From contig JAFJTR010000031.1 in assembly GCA_022559985.1 (NCBI GenBank), positions 186,001 through 250,000 on the forward strand: a stretch of DNA of 64,000 bases, read 5' to 3'. A program made the translations under genes and the position numbers. The notes beneath the pieces are model-generated. The model was not told the DNA's origin and made no database searches. It saw nothing but the letters and a program-made list of their open reading frames with translations. Below are positions 60,409 to 64,000 of this stretch, in pieces. How positions within the stretch are numbered: the stretch's first letter is position 1; each line of letters opens with the position of its first letter. This DNA is from Parastagonospora avenae f. sp. tritici 18332-5. Taxonomy: Eukaryota > Ascomycota > Dothideomycetes > Pleosporales > Phaeosphaeriaceae.

Positions 60409-61243
60409 ATGGCTTCTTCCAATAGGACTAGGCGGATTGCCAAAGAGATCGCCGACATCCAGCATGACCAACTCTCCAAGATTGTTGTCGAGCCCGCAGG
60501 CAATGGCGACGACCTCACACACCTCAAGGGCCAGTTCTACGGACCGCCTGACACACCGTACGAGGGCGGCACATTCCAGGTAGACATCAAGATCCCCAGT
60601 GAATATCCCTTCCGGCCACCGGTCATGCGCTTCGAGACCAAGATATGGCACCCCAACGTCAGCTCTCAGACAGTAAGCAGACCCGCACCACATCCACTGT
60701 CACATGCTAACTCTGTAGGGTGCTATCTGCTTAGACACGCTATCGTCACAATGGTCGCCAGTCCTGACCATCAAGTCCGCCCTTATCTCTCTACAGTCCT
60801 TGCTCAGCACACCCGAGCCAAAGGATCCACAAGACGCCGAAGTCGCAGGAATGCTGATACGGAATCCGGCTGAATTCGAACATAAGGCGAGGGAGTGGTC
60901 AGTCATGCATGCGGGAGCACCGAAGAAGGAGATTGCCGAGGGTAGCGGAGGTGCCACGGCCGAGTCGATTAAGAAGAAGCACATGCAGGCCAAGGAGAAT
61001 GAAGAGAAGGTCAAGATGGCGGCGTATGTGCGAAGCCCACTCCTCAGACCTAGCTAATATGGATACAGATACCACGGATACAACAAGCAGCTCGTCGACC
61101 GCTTCGTCGCCATGGGCTTCGATGTCGAGGCTGTCGTTGCCGCATTCGAATACGTCGGCATCGACAAAATGGGCGGCGAGGACTACGAACTCGAGGAGGC
61201 TTACATGGGCGACATCACTGCCCGTCTTTTTGGCGAGGCGTAA
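60409..61243 (+). CDS. UBC1: Ubiquitin-conjugating enzyme E2 with UBA domain (Ubc1/UBE2K)
   Basis: Three exons: 60409-60672, 60719-61023 and 61069-61243, 247 residues; introns are 46 and 45 bases. The E2 fold begins MASSNRTRRIAKEIADIQ, with FPFRPP-like EYPFRPPVMRFETKIWHPN. The catalytic cysteine is in GAICLDTLSSQWSP, just after the first intron. The chain continues past the E2 core to a UBA domain (YNKQLVDRFVAMGFDVEAVVAAFEY) at about residues 195-240, which sets Ubc1/UBE2K apart from other E2s. The enzyme takes ubiquitin from E1 and extends K48-linked chains that mark proteins for the proteasome. An in-frame open region upstream to 60256 lacks E2 features, so I start at the ATG giving the normal N-terminus. 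Confidence 0.96.
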
Positions 61244-61758
61244 GCACTTGAAATGAACATTGCAATTTCTCTCGCTACCTATACACTGCCACGAGCGATC
61301 AACATGCGAGACGAGACACGAAGGGAACGGGAAGGAGTCGCCCCCCGGCGTTTGTCAATTATGTCTGTTTCACCATGGGCGACGGCGTTTGTTGGCTTTC
61401 GACGTATCATGCACGTCATGGAGTTCGGGATTTCATGGCTCAGATAACGAGCTTGATGGGGATGGTTCATTCTTTGATATCTGAAATAGACAACATCAAA
61501 CACTGCCAATTCTTCTCACCTCCGCCTTTCTGATATTATGAAGCAATTGTACATTCGGCATTTCATATACGCCGTGAGTAACGTATCATATCGTGAATAA
61601 GTAAAAAGGGGGGATATGTAACAATGTAACAAGAAGACCCGATCCTTGCTGGTATACACCTAAAGAAGAGTCAAAATATATACCGAATCCCCAAACATGT
61701 GACATCATACATCCAAAACTATACACTCCTCTTCTCTGTCTTACTGATGCTATATCCA
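61244..61758. other. Region between convergent UBC1 and surface-protein genes
   Basis: 515 bases holding the 3' ends of two convergent genes, A/T-rich toward the right. No gene seen. Confidence 0.6.
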
Positions 61759-62734
61759 TCACTTCCCCGCCCCAACCTGGCTCGGATAACTCGCATCCAT
61801 CTCCACCGGCGCACTCAACGCACTCACTTCCACCGGCCCCGCACGCTGCGCGTACTTATCCACAGCAGGGACCTGCGCCATCCCCTGCGGCGAATACGCT
61901 TGGTAAACAACAGGCTGCTGCGGCTGGTACGCATACCCTTGATACGGATCGCTGGGCGCTCCGTACGGATTCGACTTTCTGCCCGCGCTTTTCCGCCTGC
62001 GCCAGAGCAGGAATGCGATGAGCATGAGGAGTGCCAGACCGCCGAGGACGCCGCCTGCGATGCCGCCGATTGCGCTGGTAGAAAGACCGGACGAATTAGG
62101 GGAGGAGTTGGATGTTGAGGAGAGGATGGTTGGTGTGCTTGATGCCGAGGTAGACGGTCTGGATGTAGGTTGCGCAGACGCGCTGGGGGTGGTGGACGTC
62201 AGGGCGAGTAATTGCTGCGCTTCGACGGGGTATTGTGTCGCGCGTGGGCTTGCGGAACTAAGGGAGGAGAATGTTGCGTTGAGGGTTGTGGAATTCAGGA
62301 AGCGGATTGCGTTTTGTTGTTTGCTCCAGCAGACGCGGAATTGCTTTGCGTTTTGGGTGCATTGTTCGCTGGGGATGTGTTAGTTGTCTTTCGGATGATG
62401 GGGATTTGCAAACGTACGCTTCATGGCAGCAGTAATCGACGCCGAGATTGGTGCAGCCTGTTTGTTGCGCTGAGGGCTTGTCTGCGGATGAGCCTTCGCA
62501 TTTTGTCGCGCCGGTCCAGCATGGTCCGACTTTGTTGCCTGGTTCGCAGCAATACCACTTCTTGGTCAAGGTGTCGCGGCTGCACATGTTTGGTTCTTTG
62601 CATTCGTAGGTCATGTCGCCGCATCGCCTTGGGGCGGTCGCATTGCCTCCGTTTCCGGTGAAGTAGAATTGTTCAAAAGCTGCTAGAGCTGGAGATGCCC
62701 CTAAAAGTAGCACCCATATCGCTTGGGGGTGCAT
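61759..62734 (-). CDS. Single-pass Cys-rich surface protein, unknown function
   Basis: Two exons, 62734-62418 and 62368-61759, 308 residues; the intron is 49 bases. A signal peptide MHPQAIWVLLLGASPALA precedes a domain of about 110 residues with at least ten cysteines, including two CC pairs (KWYCCEPG and VDYCCHEA). Then come a Ser/Thr/Pro-rich stalk likely to be O-mannosylated, one membrane helix (AIGGIAGGVLGGLALLMLIAFLLW) stopped by RRRK, and a cytosolic tail rich in Tyr, Pro and Gln. The layout resembles Mid2/Wsc-like wall-stress sensors and other fungal surface proteins, but the Cys pattern is not the WSC or CFEM motif that I know. Function is open; a sensor or wall-anchored role is a guess. 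Confidence 0.82.
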
Positions 62735-64000
62735 GATGATAGCGTATGAAATGTCGTGATACTGACGGTCGAAGACAATGGTATTGTTCCCAGAATCGCG
62801 CGAAGAAGATGCGGTACAACGACCTACTAAAGAAAGTGCAGACCGGCGCGACTTGGGGCTGATCGACCCAGAATCGCGCGCAGATGGGCCGTCTCTATGT
62901 TTATCGAGGCAGTGTAGTGAGATGCTAGCACGCGGTGTGGCTGACTTCGTCCTACTTTGCTACCAATCGTACGAGCGATATATAGCCTCACGGGAGCATC
63001 CTTGCCAAATTAGGATGTTTCAAATCGACCGTCGTCTACCTCGTCCAATACTGTCACATCTCGGCCCGCCCAGATGGCTAGTTGAAGATGGTGGCTGTAT
63101 ACTTAGCAGATGCGTTCAGCCTCAGCAGGCAATGATCTCCCAGGCCTATGGTACTACATTGGCTAAATCAGGTTGATGTCTCGTGGTTCTGAGATTGCTG
63201 CAACTTTGCCGCGTGTGATGGTAGCCTCAATAGGAGACGCTGTCACTGCTGCTGAAGTACCATAGGAACATCAACGTCGGTGTCTTTCGTCGGAGGTATG
63301 AGCTAGGCCGAATTAGTGGGAGGCCTTATACGAGCTCTGTCGTCCTGCTGGCGGCACACAAACTGCGCACCCACTTCATTGGGCATCGACGGTCAGCCTA
63401 GGCAGAAACATCTCCAGGTGGCCCTGATCACAGCGCAATCATCTTCCATGCTGAACAGTGTAGGGGACATGTCAACGGTATTGGCCGTCTCAACTGGCGG
63501 TTCAATTAGCGCGATGATGCAAGCAATCTGCGTTGAGTAGGTTGACATGGGAGCTTCGTCAGAGATCTCGCCGTGAGGGAACTGGAGTCTGATTGTGTAT
63601 GGTGTGCTGGGTGCCGATGCTAACGCAGTTGGCAGTCGAGGTTTTGTACGGCTCGGGTAGACCCTTGCGCTACCGCTACCAGTACCGGTAAGCAGCTTCA
63701 GTCATCAACCAGTCAGCACACCATCTTCTCAAACTTTGCATCGAGCACTCGAATCTCTTTCATTGAGAATTGAAGCGAACACGTTCACAGTTTTCACGCC
63801 TTGTGGCCTTCCACCTACAGACAGAGGGTTCTCACGTGCGCCATCACATCCTGACGACATGCCTCATGTATGAACTGACACTGCAGGCGTGGACTGCCAA
63901 GCGTTGTCCATACAAATTACCCAAGTGTAATTGGCATCGCAGGTAAATTCCCTGTGCCAGAAGGCTCCGGCAAAATTCGTCTCCGCTTTGCACATGCGCG
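62735..64000. other. Right-end region without a recognisable gene
   Basis: About 1.27 kb. Open frames at 62778-63176 and 63316-63540 are not protein-like. A 14-base direct repeat (CCCAGAATCGCGCG) lies at 62789 and 62867. A 5' exon of a gene beyond the window cannot be excluded. Confidence 0.5.
62789..62880. repeat. Pair of 14-base direct repeats
   Basis: CCCAGAATCGCGCG occurs at 62789-62802 and 62867-62880, 55 to 90 bases upstream of the surface-protein ATG for the first copy and further for the second. They may be paired regulatory sites for that gene. Confidence 0.65.

Noticed and set aside
62778..63176. 132-codon open frame at the right end
   Set aside because: Composition is not protein-like, no domain is visible, and it lies in the upstream region of the surface-protein gene.

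Overview
The window is nuclear DNA of a filamentous ascomycete. Almost every gene is broken by introns of about 45-70 bases with GT/AG borders and CTAAC-like branch points, and products such as RTA1-like proteins and multimodular peptide synthetases are typical of Pezizomycotina. A dothideomycete (Pleosporales-like) host is my best guess but is an inference. Exon joins were read by eye; every joined gene keeps frame.

Region 1 (273-48530) looks like most of a secondary-metabolite gene cluster. On the left are a fatty acid synthase beta subunit and alpha subunit in tandem on the minus strand. A shared upstream region separates the alpha gene from a divergent cytochrome P450. Then come an ABCC-type ABC exporter, a bZIP regulator, an MCT-like MFS carrier, an ArsH-like flavin reductase and an RTA1-like membrane protein. 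A 15.6 kb nonribosomal peptide synthetase (5175 residues, one intron) follows, then a convergent second MFS carrier. The synthetase reads A-T-E / C-A-T / C-A-T / C-A-T / degenerate E / terminal C. That is the layout known for cyclic tetrapeptide synthetases of the HC-toxin and apicidin type, whose products carry a fatty-acid-derived 10-carbon amino acid and inhibit histone deacetylases. The FAS alpha subunit lacks the C-terminal phosphopantetheinyl transferase domain, as expected of a pathway-dedicated FAS. My model: the FAS pair makes a medium-chain acyl precursor, the P450 oxidises it, an aminotransferase not in this window converts it to an amino acid, the synthetase builds and cyclises a tetrapeptide, and the transporters export it.

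Region 2 (48531-53376) holds one secreted LVIVD / choice-of-anchor-B-like protein between long gene-free stretches. Region 3 (53377-62734) is conserved housekeeping: cyclin H (CCL1-like), an unrecognised repeat-containing protein, proteasome ATPase Rpt2, the UBA-containing E2 enzyme Ubc1, and a single-pass Cys-rich surface protein. It probably marks the right border of the cluster. The left border lies outside the window. One small inverted-repeat element (27589-27770) is MITE-like. I saw no rRNA, convincing tRNA or CRISPR.
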